Below are positions 5,661 through 6,205 of a stretch of DNA of 6,205 nt, piece by piece. This DNA is from an uncultured Marvinbryantia sp. (lineage in GTDB: Bacteria; Bacillota; Clostridia; Lachnospirales; Lachnospiraceae). The notes under the pieces are model-generated. The model did not search any database and had not been told where the DNA came from. It saw nothing but the letters and a program-made list of their open reading frames with translations. Each line of letters begins with the position of its first letter. Position 1 is the first letter of the stretch. The DNA lies in the NCBI GenBank assembly GCA_947624335.1, contig CANQJX010000108.1, positions 1-6,205 of the forward strand, written 5' to 3'. The position numbers and the translations under genes are program-made.

Positions 5661-6205
5661 ATGACAAGCCAGACTTTGCGCGACGCCCGCAAATACGAAG
5701 AGGTTTATGAAAAAAATATATCCGGGGAAAGCAGGCCGGCTTTTCACCTGTCCGCCCGCATAGGCTGGATGAACGATCCGAACGGGTTTTCCTATTATGA
5801 TGGAAAATACCACATGTTTTACCAGTATCATCCGTATGACTGTCACTGGGGCCCGATGCACTGGGGCCATGCGGTGAGCGCCGATCTGCTGCACTGGGAG
5901 TATCTTCCCGCCGCGCTTGCGCCGGATGAGAGCTATGATAAGGACGGCTGTTACTCCGGAAGCGCTCTGACGCTGCCGGACGGCAGGCAGCTTCTGATGT
6001 ATACCGGAGTGGTGCGGGAGCCGCAGAAGAACGGCGGCTTTCTGGAAATACAGACGCAGTGCCTCGCGGTAGGAGATGGCACGGATTATGAGAAGTACGA
6101 AAAGAACCCGGTTCTGGATGAAAATGACCTGCCGGAAGGAAGCAGTATCTATGATTTTCGCGACCCGAAGATCTGGAGAAAGCAGGACGGTACATACTGC
6201 TGCGT
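5661..6205 (+). CDS. Glycoside hydrolase family 32 enzyme (beta-fructofuranosidase / sucrose-6-phosphate hydrolase type), partial
   Basis: The enzyme hydrolyses terminal beta-fructosidic bonds, as in sucrose or short fructans. The frame is open for 181 codons from ATG 5661 to the right edge; complete enzymes are about 450-500 residues. Diagnostic motifs are GWMNDPNG (35-42) with D39 as the catalytic nucleophile, FYQYHPYDCHWGPMHWGHAVS (53-73), the YSGSA segment (98-102) and FRDPK (166-170), whose RDP aspartate D168 stabilises the transition state. The EC motif with the acid/base glutamate lies beyond the window. There is no signal peptide, so it acts in the cytoplasm on imported sugar. Because import here is by an ABC system, the substrate is probably unphosphorylated, which favours beta-fructofuranosidase over sucrose-6-phosphate hydrolase; sequence alone does not separate them. 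The start has purine-rich sites AAAGGAG (5642-5648) and GGAGAGG (5651-5657) upstream, and lies 30 nt after the membrane protein gene. Confidence 0.95.
   Translation, partial: MTSQTLRDARKYEEVYEKNISGESRPAFHLSARIGWMNDPNGFSYYDGKYHMFYQYHPYDCHWGPMHWGHAVSADLLHWEYLPAALAPDESYDKDGCYSGSALTLPDGRQLLMYTGVVREPQKNGGFLEIQTQCLAVGDGTDYEKYEKNPVLDENDLPEGSSIYDFRDPKIWRKQDGTYCC

Noticed and set aside
5627..5710. ATGA overlap at the end of the DUF624 gene as an alternative start for the next gene
   Set aside because: The ATG at 5627 is not in the GH32 frame and leads to a stop after 27 codons. ATG 5661 has purine-rich ribosome binding sequence and leads directly into the GH32 domain.

Overview
The window looks like chromosomal DNA from a Gram-positive Clostridia, most likely a gut Lachnospiraceae. 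I base this on strong AGGAGG-type ribosome binding sites, a solute-binding lipoprotein with a Gram-positive type lipobox, an AT-rich intergenic region between genes of moderate GC content, and protein families typical of that group. I cannot name a species. Nothing in the window suggests a phage, insertion sequence, CRISPR array or RNA gene.

Layout: two operons diverge from a 319-bp AT-rich control region (2852-3170). The leftward operon (minus strand) encodes, in order of transcription, an ABC sugar permease of the LplB type (1901-2851), a second permease of the LplC type (true start probably 1890, running to 994) and a solute-binding lipoprotein (966 to beyond the left edge of the window). 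The rightward operon (plus strand) encodes a LacI-family regulator (3171-4253), a DUF624/YesL-type membrane protein with an unusual extra C-terminal half (4260-5630) and a glycoside hydrolase family 32 enzyme (5661 to beyond the right edge).

How the genes fit together: the lipoprotein captures a sugar or short oligosaccharide outside the cell and the two permeases bring it in. The cytoplasmic GH32 enzyme (no signal peptide) cleaves it at a beta-fructosidic bond. The LacI regulator presumably senses the sugar or a product and acts on the divergent promoters. Sucrose or short fructo-oligosaccharides are the most likely substrates; this is inferred from the GH32 gene. No ATPase gene is present. 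Transporters of this class commonly borrow a shared MsmK/MsiK-type ATPase encoded elsewhere, but genes outside the window cannot be excluded.

The most unusual item is the 456-residue DUF624 protein. It is about twice the usual family length. It carries an acidic linker, an extra membrane segment and a roughly 190-residue domain, predicted to lie outside the cell, that resembles pieces of a sugar-binding protein. The control region also holds a near-perfect 26-bp inverted repeat, a good candidate operator, beside the transport promoter, plus three spaced copies of a TTTTTACA element.
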